Made by a program: the position numbers and the translations under genes | Source: Fratercula arctica | Taxonomy: Eukaryota > Chordata > Aves > Charadriiformes > Alcidae | Assembly (NCBI GenBank): GCA_947846985.1 | Contig: CANTUZ010000002.1 | Location: 17,747,587-17,811,586 of the forward strand | Direction: 5' to 3' | Length of the DNA: 64,000 nucleotides | The notes under the pieces: generated by a model | What the model was told of the DNA's origin: nothing | The model's input: only the letters and a program-made list of their open reading frames with translations | Databases searched by the model: none | Part shown: in pieces, positions 51,101 through 64,000 of the stretch | How the letters are laid out: the number at the start of each line of letters is the position of its first letter | Position numbering within the stretch: the stretch's first letter is position 1

Positions 51101-53212
51101 TGGGGGATAACTGAGTGATCTTTCCAGGCACAGAGACCACCATATCGACTGAGTTATGGACTATGCCCTTTGCCTTAATTTTTCTAAGGTCTCTAGTGAC
51201 AACAGAAGAGGAAGAAAACTTACCCTTGTGCAATGCTCATTGTTATAGATCATAGTCCTTCAAGCAAAAAACTCTCAGTGGCACAGTGATGATGGCAATT
51301 TTTCTTAATATGGTGGGAAGTTCTTCTTCTCTTAATCCTCTGAGAAGGAATCTGAGTCAGTCCTCCACACATCTCTTTCTCTTTGGCCCCTTCCACACAA
51401 CTTGTTCTTTCCCTCTTCTTTAACACCTTAGACATGTGCTTTTTTCTGTTTCAGACTGAAAGTTAAGTCTGATCCCCCTCAGAAATAAATCCCTCATTTC
51501 TACTCATCTCTCTAGTTACAGCCATGGAAAGCGGTGTTGGAGATGTCTTGCAAATCTGTCACTGACTGTGCATCCATGGCTCTGAGACCCTGGCAGCCTC
51601 CCCACTAGCTGCCTCTCTGTTCTCAAGTCCAAGCTTTTCCTCACACATCTTTTTGCCATGTCCACTTGCCACTTGATCCGTTTATTATTGCCTCTATCTC
51701 TGTGCTCAAACCTATTTTTGCTTGGAAACCCATGTTGTTTTCATTCGCCCCCCACTGCCACCTCTGCAGCCTGTGTGTGAGGTCGCTCAGCAAGGAGCCC
51801 TCCAGGCTGCTCCCAGCCTTGTTCCTGCTGAAGAGCTGAGTTTCCTAAGTGTGCTTTTCTGCTCGTCCACACATTTCTTTCTGTTTCGCCCAAGTATGAG
51901 ATGGCAGTGATACTGCCACCCATTCCAACAGTCACTCTGAGCTGATGGCACTCATCTTCCTTCACGAAAATCATGTACTCCCTCCTCCTGGATGATTCCT
52001 TATTTGTGTCAGGAGATACCTCGCAAAGTTTTTGGTACACTAATACAGTTTGACCAGGCACCTCCAGAGCCCAGGACTGCTCAGAAAGGGCAGGATGGCT
52101 GTTTCTGCTTGTAATACAGCAACATTTCCAAGCGCCCGCTGTGGAGCAGGTCCCTCCGGACAAACATCTTCGCAAGATGGTGCCTGCCCAAAACCACTTA
52201 TAATTGGAGTGTAAGGCAAAAGACCATGAGAGAAACAACAGCTTCGCAGCACATAAGAAACTAGTGAGGTAATACTCAGGGAGTGAACTTATATAGCAAG
52301 ATAATGAGGTTATAGTTACCTGTAATGAGATTATTCCCCAGAGGCTTGTTTTTATAGGAACTCTAATGTGCAGTCAAGATTTTCATCATGCTGCTGCCAG
52401 CCCTGCGCCTTGCTGCTGCTGCCCTCCATATCTGAGGGCCTGAAACAGCCCTGACTATTGATTATGAGTTTGCAGAGGAGCAGAAGGTGTGAAAATGCTG
52501 AACTTTGAACAGGGGGTTGCATTCGGTGTTTGCAGAGGATGGTGAGAGAAGCTCCGGGGGCAGCCATGGGGAAGAGCAGATTCAGCCTACCTGGCTCAGG
52601 CAATGGAGATGCCTTTCAGAATTTGGTCTTTCAGCACAATTCTCATGTTTTAGCCAGTTGACAGCCTGCTCTTTGAAAGGGCATCTGTGCAACTGTGTGA
52701 ACACGGTCCTTTCAGATCCCTCCGCTAATGTGTGCTGCTCTGTGAACTCAATACACCGAGGTGGGAGTTCACACAGACCAACGTCTTTTATATGTTTCAT
52801 CAGGTGCGTCATTCTCATTTTATAGCCAAGTCACCCGAATTTGACCTGAGCTGTGACAGCAAGGGAGACTCAGCAAGCTTTGAGGATAACAGACTTGTTT
52901 TCTAAAACAAATCTACATTCTTCCCTGAACCTTGAATTAGTTTGATTTGTTCCCAGAAACTGCACCTCTGGTGACACCAGTCTGGCCTCTAAAGAAAACA
53001 TTTCACATTTTCTAAAAACCTCCAGTCCTTGAATTTTCTCTGAGATGCTATCTATGCATGGGATTTATGGCCAGAGTGACTGTTTCTCGTTGTCCTTCTG
53101 TCTAGAGATGTGTCAGCCCAGAGACAACTGGGGCATTTCTCGTTCTGAACTGTGAATAACATGTAGGGATGAACTGCTCCAGACCAAGCAAGTAAGTTTA
53201 AAAAACAAAGAA

Positions 53213-53224
53213 GGGGGGGGGGGG
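53213..53224. repeat. Poly-G run (12 G)
   Basis: Twelve consecutive G residues lie between A-rich flanks. The run is prone to length error in sequencing. Confidence 0.9.
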
Positions 53225-56200
53225 AAAACAACATGAGAAAATCCTTGGTTAATTATGAGATCAACCACCTGCACAGACTGGCGTTGATATTGTGGCAGTC
53301 TTAGGGGAGAGAGCTCTTTTGCATGTCTCAAGTACATTTTTGTTAATTGCAAAAGGTTACTTCAGTCTAATCAGTTGTTCATAATGAACAGATCAAACAC
53401 ACCATCACATACCTTATCTACATAAGAATATGCACTAGTTTAGTTCAACCTGATGCCGTGTGTTTCATGAGTATTCTTACTTAATTTAAGAATGTATTTC
53501 AATTTATTATCAACTTGCCTTGAGTTCATATAAAGTAAAACAGAAAAAGACCTGTCTCGGGAGATTGTTGAGTTAACCACACACTTTCAGAGCAACTTGT
53601 CTCACAGGGTGCGGCTCATCTGGCAGCCTTGTAGACATCTTTATCTGCACTGGTCACCACAATCTGAGTATCTGTAGTCAGTGAATTGGGCACAATTCAT
53701 TCCATCCTAAAGCAGATGCATAAGTGAGATTAGTTGAATTATACTGTGTGGGCACCTCTCCTTCCACATTGCTCCTAAACGGAGCTAAAAGAGACAAGTT
53801 CAGCTGAAGACATCTAGGCTCTGATGCTCTACACTCAGATCATATAAATCCTACCCGTCCCGCTGCAGAGAGGTACCTGAGCCAGGTTCATGAAGGACCC
53901 AAGCCCATGGCGAGCTCTGAGGGATCAGAATCTGCCTCTGCCCCAGGTGCTGGTGGATCTGTGTGGGGTTGCAGAATATAATGCATGAAGGATTTGATTG
54001 TTGCTAAAGGCAGCAACAACAGTAGCCTCAGGAATGAGACAGAGACCAAAAATGAACCTGACACTGAAGTGAAGTGAAGCTATGAGGTGCCCAGGATGTT
54101 CACACCTGACTGCAGAAGGCGTCTCTATGGGCCTTCTAACATTTTCTAGGAAAGAGAGGGATGGTACAGCTAGTACACTTGCAGCAGAGGAGGACAAAGA
54201 CATGAATGGTCTAAATACGCAAAAGAGTGGAGACAGCTGAAGATCCCCATCAGTACAGGTACTCACAGGCCAGTGGACTCTGAAATCCGCAGGCAGAGAA
54301 GCGAGGCGGAGTATGATGAATTTTAAAGATGCAATCCCTGTTCCAAGGATCAGGAAAACCTAGAGGGCAGCAGTCAGTCATCCTGAGGGACAGCTGTCCT
54401 TTCTTTTGTGCCTCCTGTCTCAAGAGTGATGATGGGAGTGATGGAGCCTGGCGATGTAGTCAGTGTTTGAAATGGCCTGCTGGTAAGAAACCTCGGGTCC
54501 CCTCTGCCGTACAGAGCACAGGGCAGCTGAGAGCCAGCACTCTGTTGAATTGCCTGTTAACTTGTCCTTGAAGTTAAAATTCTGGCTTGTCAGGAGCAGC
54601 AGCCCTGCTCCTCTTCCATCCTCTCCCCAGCCTCCTCCAGGGCACATGGGCATGATAAGGACTCCTAGGGCAGAAGAAAGAAGCCGGCATGAGCTGCCTA
54701 CTTGGTACGTCAGAAGTTCAATCTGTGTCCACAGCTCCCTCACCTCCTGTGGGCTCATCCATGAATGGTCCTACAGATACACTGAGCTTTCTTGAATCCT
54801 GTGTTTTTTAGAAGGAAGTCTATGACTCCAGGTGTTTGGGAAGCAGAAATTCACTTTGTGAAATATTTTCATTTGATGACCTTTCAGTCCTATTTACTCC
54901 AATTAGGAGCAGCACCCTCCCTTATTCGCAATATCCTATGCATAAAAAGTAGAAAATAACATTTCAGCTGGGGCATCTAATGTTCAATTCACTGTTAGCT
55001 TTTAAAATTACTGAGATATTCTCCTTGTTATTCTTCCACTTAAGAAAGAGAAATGGTAACTAACCCAAACAGTTTCTTGTAGTGTTATGATTTAATTGAA
55101 AAAAGCATCATGCGGCATAAAACAGTGGCTGTTGCTTTGGTTATTTTCTGACCCATTTCTCCCCAGAGAGAAGTGGGTATGAACTTGGGACTAAAATCTC
55201 ACAGGGTATTAACTGTCTTCATGGGACACGTTAAGCTGCTTAGTTCCAAAGTGTGTGTCGTTCTGATTGATTGGGTAGGAAAGCTTCAGGTTGCAGAGGC
55301 CAGGCGTTTGGTTTGACAGCCATGTCCTGTATCTAAGCCTAGCCTAGCTGATCCAGTATGCTGCAGTCCTGGAGAAGAACATACCTTCCTTGAAACGTTT
55401 GGAAAAGATAAGATGCTGGACTTGGCGGTCTTGCCCAGTAGAGGGAATCCTGTGGTTTCCACAGAATGGTGTGGACTTTGGTGTGGAGCGTAGCGGGTGA
55501 AAGAAACAATAAAAAAATGGAAGCCCATGGTGAAATAATTTTCCAGATTTAATAACTAGCTCTAATTAAGTACTGGGAGAGCTTTTCAAATTCCAAAGGC
55601 TTCTGGGTGTTTAAATTTTTCTGACATCCTTCTATTATCTGAGATATTAAGGTAGTTAAAGCCTGAGAAAAATGCAAGCTATGTCTGCGTATTTTGTGTG
55701 GTGATATCAGTTAATCCCAAGGCTTTCTCAAGGAATCCGGTTCTTAGTCTGGGATTTAGAAAAATGACATTAATGTTCCTTTGCCTCCAACCCGACATCC
55801 ATTAGATTTAAATTACAGTCTCTCCCAGCTTGATTGCTAGAAGTCCCTGCTCTTGTGTCTCTTGGCACATGTTTCTTGCTCATCAGTCTGCAAAAATGCA
55901 GCTGCCCACCTTGTCCCTCTCTCTTGCTCTCACTGCACCAGCCCCACCTGAAGCCATCCTGTGGCCTACCTTCCTACCTGCCTTCCACCTAACTCAGTCC
56001 TGGGCACTTTGCAACCCTATCACTCACCCACGCTTTTGTTCTGTGTCTCCACTTCAGATCCTCCTCTTTCTTGACATCCTGCACATCTTCTGAGTTGTGA
56101 GATTTCGAAGGACACTAGCTCAGAGAACAGGAGGATGAGGCACATGGCTCAGGCAACGACAAAAATCAGTGGTCAGAGGCAAAGGCTGGGGTGCTCCTCA

Positions 56201-58929
56201 TGGCTCAGGAGGTATTGCCTCTGCACCTTCTGCTGAACCCACCAGTGATCCAACCAGCCATGGAACAAATATGTACATTAACAGACCTGGGGGCCATACA
56301 ATACTTAGGGACATGGCTGCAGGTAACTTCAGCAGTGTCTAAGAAGGATTACGCACTGTAAAGAATTTTGGGAGCTGCACCTCTGGGCCCAGAATCCAGT
56401 GTTGATTGTAGGAGCAAACTGGCCTCCAACTGCAAATCCAGTAGAGCAGATGTCGCAAATCTAAACCCTTGACATTGGTGTCTTGGCACATGGGACAGCT
56501 GATGGAGCTGACATGATGAATTCTTGTTTCCCCAGAGCTCCTTTGCTGCCCAGCAATGCAGCTTTAGATAAATTTTTTTAGGGCTGGAGGCACCTGCTCC
56601 TTCAGCTGTCACCTCATGGGTGTTCAGCTTTGAGCTCCATCAGCTCCCTGAGTGAGGGCACCTGGAGAGACCAGACAAACTTAACACTGTGTATTCTTGT
56701 GGGAGGGGCAGGAGAAAAGGCCCCCACAATACCACTAGTGTGATAAAGACAAATGCACAAGGCAGGATCTTCCCCATCCAATGCCTGTAGTTTCAACCAT
56801 CACATCTGATGGGTCGAGTGCTAGGCGGTACATAAAGTCTGCAGCAGGTTTATTCTGCAGAGTATACCAAAGTCTTGGCTTGCTATCCCACGGCCAGAGG
56901 GACCTGATGGGGCTTTCCAGGCTCCCCCTTGGCCTGGGCACTCTGCGGATCTTCTGCATAAAACCCAGCCCACAGCTGCTGCTGAACGGTGCCAGTGAGC
57001 TGGAGGTAAACCTGGGTCCCTCCGAAGAGCTACCCTCCTGTTAGTGCAGGCAGTAAATGGCAGAGGAGAACATGGAGGAAAGAGCAGGGAAAGGGAAAAA
57101 CAAAATATAAGAAAGTGCAGTCAAGATTAATGTTAATAACCAGCAGAAAAGACGCAAGAGAAATGTCCCTCTAGACTCTCAGAAATGTTGCTAGTAAAAG
57201 AAGAGAAAAAGAATAACAATGTTTAGGATTTTTCGTAGTACCAAGGAGGTTACTGGAGGGACCAGTTTACAGAGAAAGATTAAAAGAGCCGTAAATCCAT
57301 AGCTCATTTGAAATTTAGCATGGCAACAGCTAGTAAGGGACTCTCGGAAAGGAGAGGAACTGTTTAAAGCTGACTGGAGTAACTGGGAGCCAGGAGATGA
57401 AGCTGAACATCGGATTGCTCATGACTGATTCAGATTCACTTGAGTCACTCTTTGTATCAAGAGAAACCAACCCTCTGACGCTGAAGGATTGTACCAACAG
57501 AAGTGGGCAACTTCTTCTGGGAAAGTCTGAGAGACATCATCAGACAAGGACGATGAGTGCCTTTGGTAGGGCCTTGAGTCAGCCTGCCCAGCAGATTATC
57601 ACATGCACACCATTTCGCACCGTGTCGACAGTACCAAGGCACATCGCTTGAATTTCAGCCATGGTGTGCAGATTGTCTGAATCGATGAAGGAAGGTTTTC
57701 ATCAGCTCTCCTAACAACAGCGAACAGAATTATGCATTTGTTTAACGATCAGTCTTGCATGAGATGTTATACTTTCCAGTTCCTGTTTCTTGTCTATCTT
57801 CCTGTTTCCAAACAGTATTCAATAAAAAGAAAATATTGCTCAAAGGAAGGATTTAATTATGACTACCTTTTCATTGCCTTAGCTAGAGTGCATAAAACTG
57901 CATTTTATGCTCCGACATTGATCAAATTTTTGGATACTGGTACACGTACTTTGATATTATTCCAAAGCAAGTGGGTGGGTATTAAAGAAATTAGCCTTGG
58001 CCTATACTTTCATAGATCAGAGCAAGATTATTTCAATTAAATAATTGCATAGTTGATATAATGGCAAAAATGCATAATCCAGAAAAAAACAGTTTTGATT
58101 AAACAAACATTTTATTTGACCCAGTATGAGACATTTCATTTACTTTTCATGAGATAAGACCTTTTCAAAATAATTTTGCTGGCTTTCAAAATGAGATTTT
58201 GAAAGAAAAATGCTGTTTCATCTTAATAACCTCTGAATAAAAAGCTTCAGCTTTTCTGATCTCTCCCTAATCTCCATTTCTGTTCAAAATTATTCATTTA
58301 ATTTTAAAAATGCACTTTTTAGCAAATACATTATTATTCAGAAACATGCCATCTGGCCAAATCCATGACAGATGTCTTTTTTACTTCTGTGCCCCATTAT
58401 TGTATTGACATGCCTTGCACCATGCTATGGGGGAAAGGGAGAGATGAACAAAGGGTGTAAGAAACACAGGATAACTTAATGGTTTTTTCCAGGTATTGTA
58501 AGGTATTTTTCACAGAATCACAGATGATATATCTAAGACACACTAAATATAGTACCCCTACTGACTAGATCATAACAAATTCAGTTGTGGGGCTTGATGG
58601 TGCCTCCACACCATAAATCTATGTGGAAGCTTAATTATTTTACCAAAAGGGGCAGAACAGGATACTGGAATTTTTAATAGAAACGGAAGGAGCTGCTGCC
58701 ATACAGAAAGGATTTATCACCTAGATTTAGACCATACTATATCCAGGGAAATATGGCAATATTAAAGGTGAGGTGTTTGCAACTTGCAGCAGCAAGACTG
58801 ATGCTTCTACAGTGGACCACCCTCTACTGAGTTCCATGGGTTAGCAATTAATTTTGTGAGAACGCAATTCCTGACATAAAAAATTAATTAAAAGAAGCAT
58901 TTCATTCTAAATCTGAGGACTGCGTCTTC

Positions 58930-58951
58930 AAAAAAAAAAAAAAAAAAAAAA
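58930..58951. repeat. Poly-A run (22 A)
   Basis: Twenty-two consecutive A residues. I looked upstream for a retrocopy or a polyadenylation signal that would make this a retroposed tail and found none I can support, so it is treated as a homopolymer. Confidence 0.9.
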
Positions 58952-61900
58952 GGGATCTAAAGGACAGGTCACCTATAAAATGAACAGATTTCCAAAATGC
59001 TGAAAAGATCCTGTGATTTTTTTAATGCTAACTTCATAATGCACATTGCTTTTTTATATTCAGGCTCATCACTGTGAGACTCACAGATAGAAGTAGCACC
59101 TTAACTTTAAACTTCTGTGGTTTGACAATCCTGACCTAGTTTTGCATTGCGAACTTATAACCTTTTTGCAGATGTTGCCGAGATACATTATGTCAGGGGA
59201 GGGGAACAGGAGAAAAATTTTGCAGCGCTGAAGATTTGGAGGCTTTTTGGGCCAGCGTGGCAGCCATAGGAGCTGGATATTGCTGTTAAGCATTTAGTAA
59301 CAGACCAGCTTTCAACTTGTCTGATTACTTTGTCCTTTGGGGGATAAAGAGAACTGGTCACCTCGGAGAAACAGGATACATGTAGATATATGCTCCCCAT
59401 TTGCGGGACTGGATGCACATCCCACATTAATTAGCACTGCGGGAGAAATACTGGGAGATGTTTATGGCTGGAGGCAGCAGCAGGCGTGTGTGCACAGCGG
59501 TGTGCCGGATCGGGACCTCGTACAGTGCTACGGGAGCACTAGATGTCCTCACTTCTGCAGAGAAAGTGAGTGGCATTTGTCCCTGGTAGGGACAGGAGGA
59601 TGTTCACCCTGCCAAACCATGGGCCTTTAGCCCAGGAGGTTTCTGCACAGGGCATGGAGAGCTGACCTCCGCCTTTCCCAGGGAAGGGTGTGAGGGATAC
59701 CTCCTCTTCCATCCCATGGATGTTGTTGGGGCAGCAGGAAGCTGGGCTTTTAAACGCAGCACCCAAGTTACCTCCTGCAGTCAGGAGATATTTTTTTAAA
59801 AAGCTGTGGCTTATTTATGGTGGTGTTGATGCCTGCATAATGCTTATGGAAATTCACACCCCACCTTCTTGGGCAGCCAGTGCACACAGTCATTCCTTCT
59901 CTTTACCTCAGACCACAAGCACAGGGGAAGGTCCTACCTCCTACGCTCACAAGCTTTGTCTTGCTCTGCTTTCTTTTCTCCATTCACCATGCTGGCTCTC
60001 AAACTTGTCAGATTTCCCCATAAAAATTTTCCCACAAAATCCATTCCCCCATTGTCCCACTGGTGCTACTGGCCTTTTTCCATGCCGTGCTCCCATCTGC
60101 CTTTAGTGCTGCCCTTTCCCGACAGCTTGCCCATGCTGCTTGGCTGCTGAGCCTGGTGCTGCACCCCAGATCCTCCCATTTAGCACCAGATGGAACCATG
60201 GCTCTGGCTACTCTCGTGGGAGCCAGTGATGTCTCTAATGGTAAAACACACGCCTTGCACAAGACAAGGTCTTGCACTTGCCTGCAGATACAGACCAGCA
60301 TGTTGCTTTCAATCCTTCTCACAAGCAGGACATTCCTCCAGTCACCATCAAAAACCATGAAGTGTGAGAAGGGCTGCTCTGTTTTACTGTCTTCTATTCT
60401 TGATGGCTACTCTGCTGCCGTCACCCACACCGTACCCACATGCTGGGCTCGCCTGTGCTATGGGATGCGGCCAGACTCTGACACATGCAGGTCAGCATCT
60501 TTCATCCTTTCCCTCAGGAGAAGAAGGAGGGTGTGTGTGTGTGGCAGGGGGGAGGGTGTTGGTGCTTCTCTTGACTACCTGTGACTCAAGGTTCATGTTA
60601 GGTCAAATAAGTGTATCTTAACAAAAAAGCAGGAGTAGGGAGGTCTGTGGTGGCCTGTGAGTGTTTTTGTGAGTTTGTTCTGCTAAGGCTTGCTCCTGAG
60701 GAAGTTCTGCTTCTCACAGAGACATAGGGAAAGTTAACTGTGCCTCAGTCAGGGCTTCGGATCCCTGCACCCAGGCCCATACGTATGGCTAGAGAGCCAG
60801 CACAGAGAGAAGATAATGGTTGTGCTTGAACTTGCATGAGCTGCTTGCTGCTGACTGAAGTTTCCAAGTGGCTGAAGACTTCAGGTCCAGATATGCTGCA
60901 CTGCTGCAGTGCAAATAGGAGATTTGACAAGTTCAGTCACCGCTAGGTTATGATTTGTCAGGTTGATTACTCCGGGCAGATAACAGGATGACCATCCCAT
61001 GGTTGAATGGAGACAGGGGAAAGTGCTAGTCAGATACTTCCATATGAAAGCTTTTTATGTGAAATGAACTAAAAAACCCCCAATGAATGAAATTAAATGA
61101 ACCCACAACCAGCACACAATGTGTGGACTCAAGATGAGGACTGAAGATTCTTATCTGCCAACCCATACATTCACATTTAGTTCCAAAAAGCCCTTTTCCA
61201 TGCCTGTGCTGATTTGGACCCAGATGGGGATCGTCCTGCTGATTGTGATCCATATATGGCACTGGATTGGAAGGACGTTCTGCAATCTGCATGTTGCTGA
61301 CATTTGATTCATGCCTGCTAAGGCATTTCCCCAAGAGGAAGTCTTTTGGTTAATTTCTGTTGCAATGTCTTGAGGGCATTTTCCCTTCTGTGATCTCATC
61401 AGACCTCACAACAAAATGGAGCCAAATATTTTTGGCATTTCTCTGGGAGACTTCATGAAAACCGGTAAGTGAGAACGGCGTGGAGTTCTGCCAGTGAATC
61501 AGCAGGAGTGCCCTGTGCTGGCCCCATTGGTAAGCGAGCGCACATAAATGTGCATCAACATTTAGATGTATGCAAATGTGGAAAGAAGCCAAATTATCTT
61601 TTTGTATCCGCTGGATCCTGTGCTTACTGCCTTGCAATACTGCTGGAGATGCTGCTGGATGCCTAACAGTGAGGTGGCAGGTACAATAAATGTACAGAAA
61701 GTTGGGTGATGTTTGAAAAAAGTCTCGTTTCCCGTGTTATAAGGTCCTCAGCCTCCACTGTTATGTTGTTTTCCCAAGTCCCAGAATTTTTTTTTTTGCA
61801 ATATCATCAAAAAACTCCTGCCAGTTTGCACACAGGCAGACTGGGACCCTCTGGCATGTGTTGCCCGAGTCCATTGTTTTTTTGCCGGGCCCTTGTGTCC

Positions 61901-63358
61901 AGGCTTGGAGTAGGGCATTGGCAGAAGACATGAGAAGCCCTCAGTCTTGTCTCCACAAAACCCCAGTGTCACGCACAGACTAAGGAGTTAACAGATCACG
62001 GAGCTTTCCTGTAACAGATTTAGAAAAGCAGAAACCAGGGTTATTTACTGTTCCCACATTCTGCACTCGGAGCAGTTTTAAATTGCTAGGTTAACTAGCC
62101 ATTCCTGAAAGAAATTTTCTGTGCACCAATGTATTCTTTGTGGTTGAAGCAAAAATTACTTACAGACAGTGCAAAGTTTCTTGCAAAAGAAAGCTTCAGC
62201 CAATGGAATATCTTTAAATTCAGCTGGGATATCTTTTAGCTTCTTTCTGGCTGGGGGTTAACTTGATCTATACCTTTTCATGCAGACAGTTCGAAGAAAT
62301 GTCTCACTTGCTAAGACACATTGTCATGGAGATATGACGTAAAGTAGAACGTATCCAAAAATTGCCCTCAGTTCTGTTGTAGTTACTGCTAATGGCACCG
62401 AGATGTAGTGTAAGCACACCGCAAGCCAACTTCTGATGTCAATTACATCAGTGTAAACGAGATTAGAAATTGGCCCAAGCCTATAGGTTTAAACATGACT
62501 GTCTTGAACTTTATTTTCAGGACAGATAATGTTTTCAAGGAAAACAATACACTTGTTAATTTTAGCAGTTTTATCTCAGCACGGTTTGGCAACAGTTCTA
62601 ATATATTTCTAGCACTTGGCTTTATTTTACTGTTTGTTATATTGCCTGAGCATCGGCACAACTCAGCCCGTCAGATGAGATAGATATTTCAATGAACAAA
62701 ATACAGGTTTGAAGGCTGGGGACGAATAATAACAGAAATGCAAACAACTGTCATTAGGCATGGATTTCATATTTTGTGAATGACATATTTTCCTCTCTGG
62801 TAGGTCTGTACCAGGTCTGCTTCTATCCCATCTGGTATTCAACACTTAGGCTGCTTATTATTAGATGTAGAAATCCATAACACATTTCAAACAGATCAAT
62901 GGTATCAGAAAACTTGCCATCACGCAGGAGTAAAACAATCCAACATGATAAGAATGATTTTTTTTTTTTTTCCCTGTCAGCTGTAATCTTTTTGGACACC
63001 CAAAGAACAATGTTTCTTTAACCTCTTGATTAATTGACATACGCACAGAAAAAGAAACAACATTTGTCCTACATATGAAATATCTTAATAGAAATTCGAA
63101 TCAGTCCCAAGGAAAAATATTTGGGACTGATACTATTTAGGCCAGCAAAAGTCTCAGGTAACTTTTAGGCGTCACTTATACTTTCCTTTTGAGACTTGGC
63201 AAGAGGCTTCTGTGCTGGCCTTTACGGGCATTGTTGCTGCTATGGATGTTCCTGAGCTAACCCGAGATTCAGGCCAAAGATGTGGACCTAAATGTCCTTT
63301 CCAGACAAAATGAGAGTTCACGAAGTTCAATTTTCAAACAGAAAAAAAAGCAATCAAG

Positions 63359-63456
63359 ATGTCCTCACAGAAGATCAAGGCTTTTAAAAAACGATCTGCA
63401 AGTGTTCCAGTCCGACCCAAGTCAACCGAGAGCAAGGAACTAACCAAGGAACACAA
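63359..63456 (+). CDS. Weak candidate first coding exon, basic peptide
   Basis: An ATG in fair context (A at -3, AAG before ATG) opens a frame beginning MSSQKIKAFKKRSASVPVRP and continuing through KSTESKELTKEHK. The peptide is basic and serine-rich, like a genuine N-terminus. An AA/GTATGC donor-like site ends the segment near 63456. Past that point the frame runs on into a poly-T tract that codes for Phe repeats, so the real exon, if any, ends earlier. An in-frame TGA lies 51 bases upstream of the ATG. I do not recognise the peptide, and it may be chance. Confidence 0.18.
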
Positions 63457-63556
63457 GTATGCAGGAAAACATGTGAAAGATCTAATCACTAATGAGAAAC
63501 ATTTACTCCCTCACTCTCTGGATTGTGTGCTGATCTTCCATTCACTTTTTCTTTTC

Positions 63557-63571
63557 TTTTTTTTTTTTTTT
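63557..63571. repeat. Poly-T run
   Basis: About fifteen T residues preceded by CTTTTCTTTT-type pyrimidine sequence. Confidence 0.85.
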
Positions 63572-63614
63572 AAAGTATTTTCTGTGCTATAATTTGCAAC
63601 AGCTGGAACCATTT

Positions 63615-63648
63615 TGTGTGTGTGTGTGTGCGTGCATGTGTGTATGTG
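63615..63648. repeat. (GT)n microsatellite
   Basis: GTGTGT units are interrupted by CGTGCATGTG and TATG. It is simple sequence. Confidence 0.9.
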
Positions 63649-64000
63649 CCGGACAAAAGAACATTACCAACTTGAAAAGGAAAAGGATGGGCACTGTTTT
63701 TGGAACTTGGCTCTGAAGGGGAGGGGGTGTGTAACGATATGAGAAAGATTAAGTAAGTGGAGGAAGCTGGGGGATCTTCTAGCCACAAGGCTGCTGCAAC
63801 GTGGGTGGGCTCAGCAAGGGTCTCAGCACATCCTGCCCTACCAGTAATACCCTGACCCTGGTTCAGAGATTTCACAGCGCTGTGGAGCAAGAGGGTGGAT
63901 ATGTTCACTGCGAAGCCTTCTTCAGCCAAAATCTCTTTGGGCTGAGGCCTGGCCACTGACTGATAGCTATGCACAGTAATTTCAATATTTCTTTTACACA

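Larger units (their letters stand above)
43294..64000. other. Mostly non-coding stretch to the window end
   Basis: No gene is identified apart from the weak candidate at 63359. Blocks at 44390-44640, 58020-58400 and 62480-62960 are AT-rich with long repeat-free runs and TAAT-type cores, and may be regulatory. Minus-strand frames at 46282-46737 and 51741-52238 (151 and 165 codons) lack recognisable domains. A short splice-bounded open segment at 49773-49834 (minus) is discussed in the findings. Several microsatellites are listed separately. Confidence 0.35.

Noticed and set aside
51741..52238. 165-codon minus-strand frame with an acceptor-like CTTTCTGAGCAG at 52077
   Set aside because: The peptide looks moderately protein-like, but it has no known domain, no clear donor and no partner exon that I could tie to it.
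58505..58535. CACAGAATCACAGA string resembling the CR1 terminal octamers
   Set aside because: The similarity stops after about 14 bases, with no adjoining CR1 sequence.
58500..58951. Possible processed retrocopy ending in the 22-A run
   Set aside because: No reading frame, polyadenylation signal or target-site duplication could be recognised upstream of the A-run.

Overview
The window looks like ordinary nuclear DNA from a bird, or at least a sauropsid. Two fragments match the 3' end of the avian CR1 LINE (about 31045-31114 on + and 33915-34255 on -). There are no bacterial-style gene arrays, interspersed repeats are sparse, microsatellites are common, and the open frames are short and unlike any protein I know. 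The base composition is mildly AT-rich. Most of the 64 kb reads as intergenic or intronic DNA. I cannot name the species or chromosome from sequence alone.

Layout. 1-2408: no recognisable feature. 2409-3075: a GT-rich simple repeat with a higher-order pattern. 3110-3300: a compact CpG-rich patch, followed by a C-rich tract whose minus strand carries a G-quadruplex motif. 3405-16482: non-coding, with AT-rich blocks that look regulatory. 16483-17053, minus strand: the one recognisable gene, a decayed C-type lysozyme/alpha-lactalbumin-family gene. It has an intact signal-peptide exon, a second exon broken by at least two single-base deletions, and a probable remnant of a third exon. 17054-31044: non-coding, with an ATT microsatellite beside a perfect hairpin. 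31045-34443: the repeat-rich part, holding two CR1 fragments in opposite orientations, a 12-bp perfect hairpin, and two copies of an unnamed 145-bp repeat about 1.3 kb apart. 34444-41843: non-coding. 41844-43293, minus strand: two candidate exons of an unrecognised coiled-coil-like protein with matching splice phase. 43294-64000: mostly non-coding, with microsatellites, AT-rich blocks and one weak candidate coding start near 63359.

No genes here visibly work together. The best-supported biology is the loss of a lysozyme-family gene. The candidate exons at 41.8-43.3 kb are the next most useful lead, because they could be the 3' end of a real gene running leftward through the right part of the window. 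I found no new defence, mobile or RNA system that I can support.
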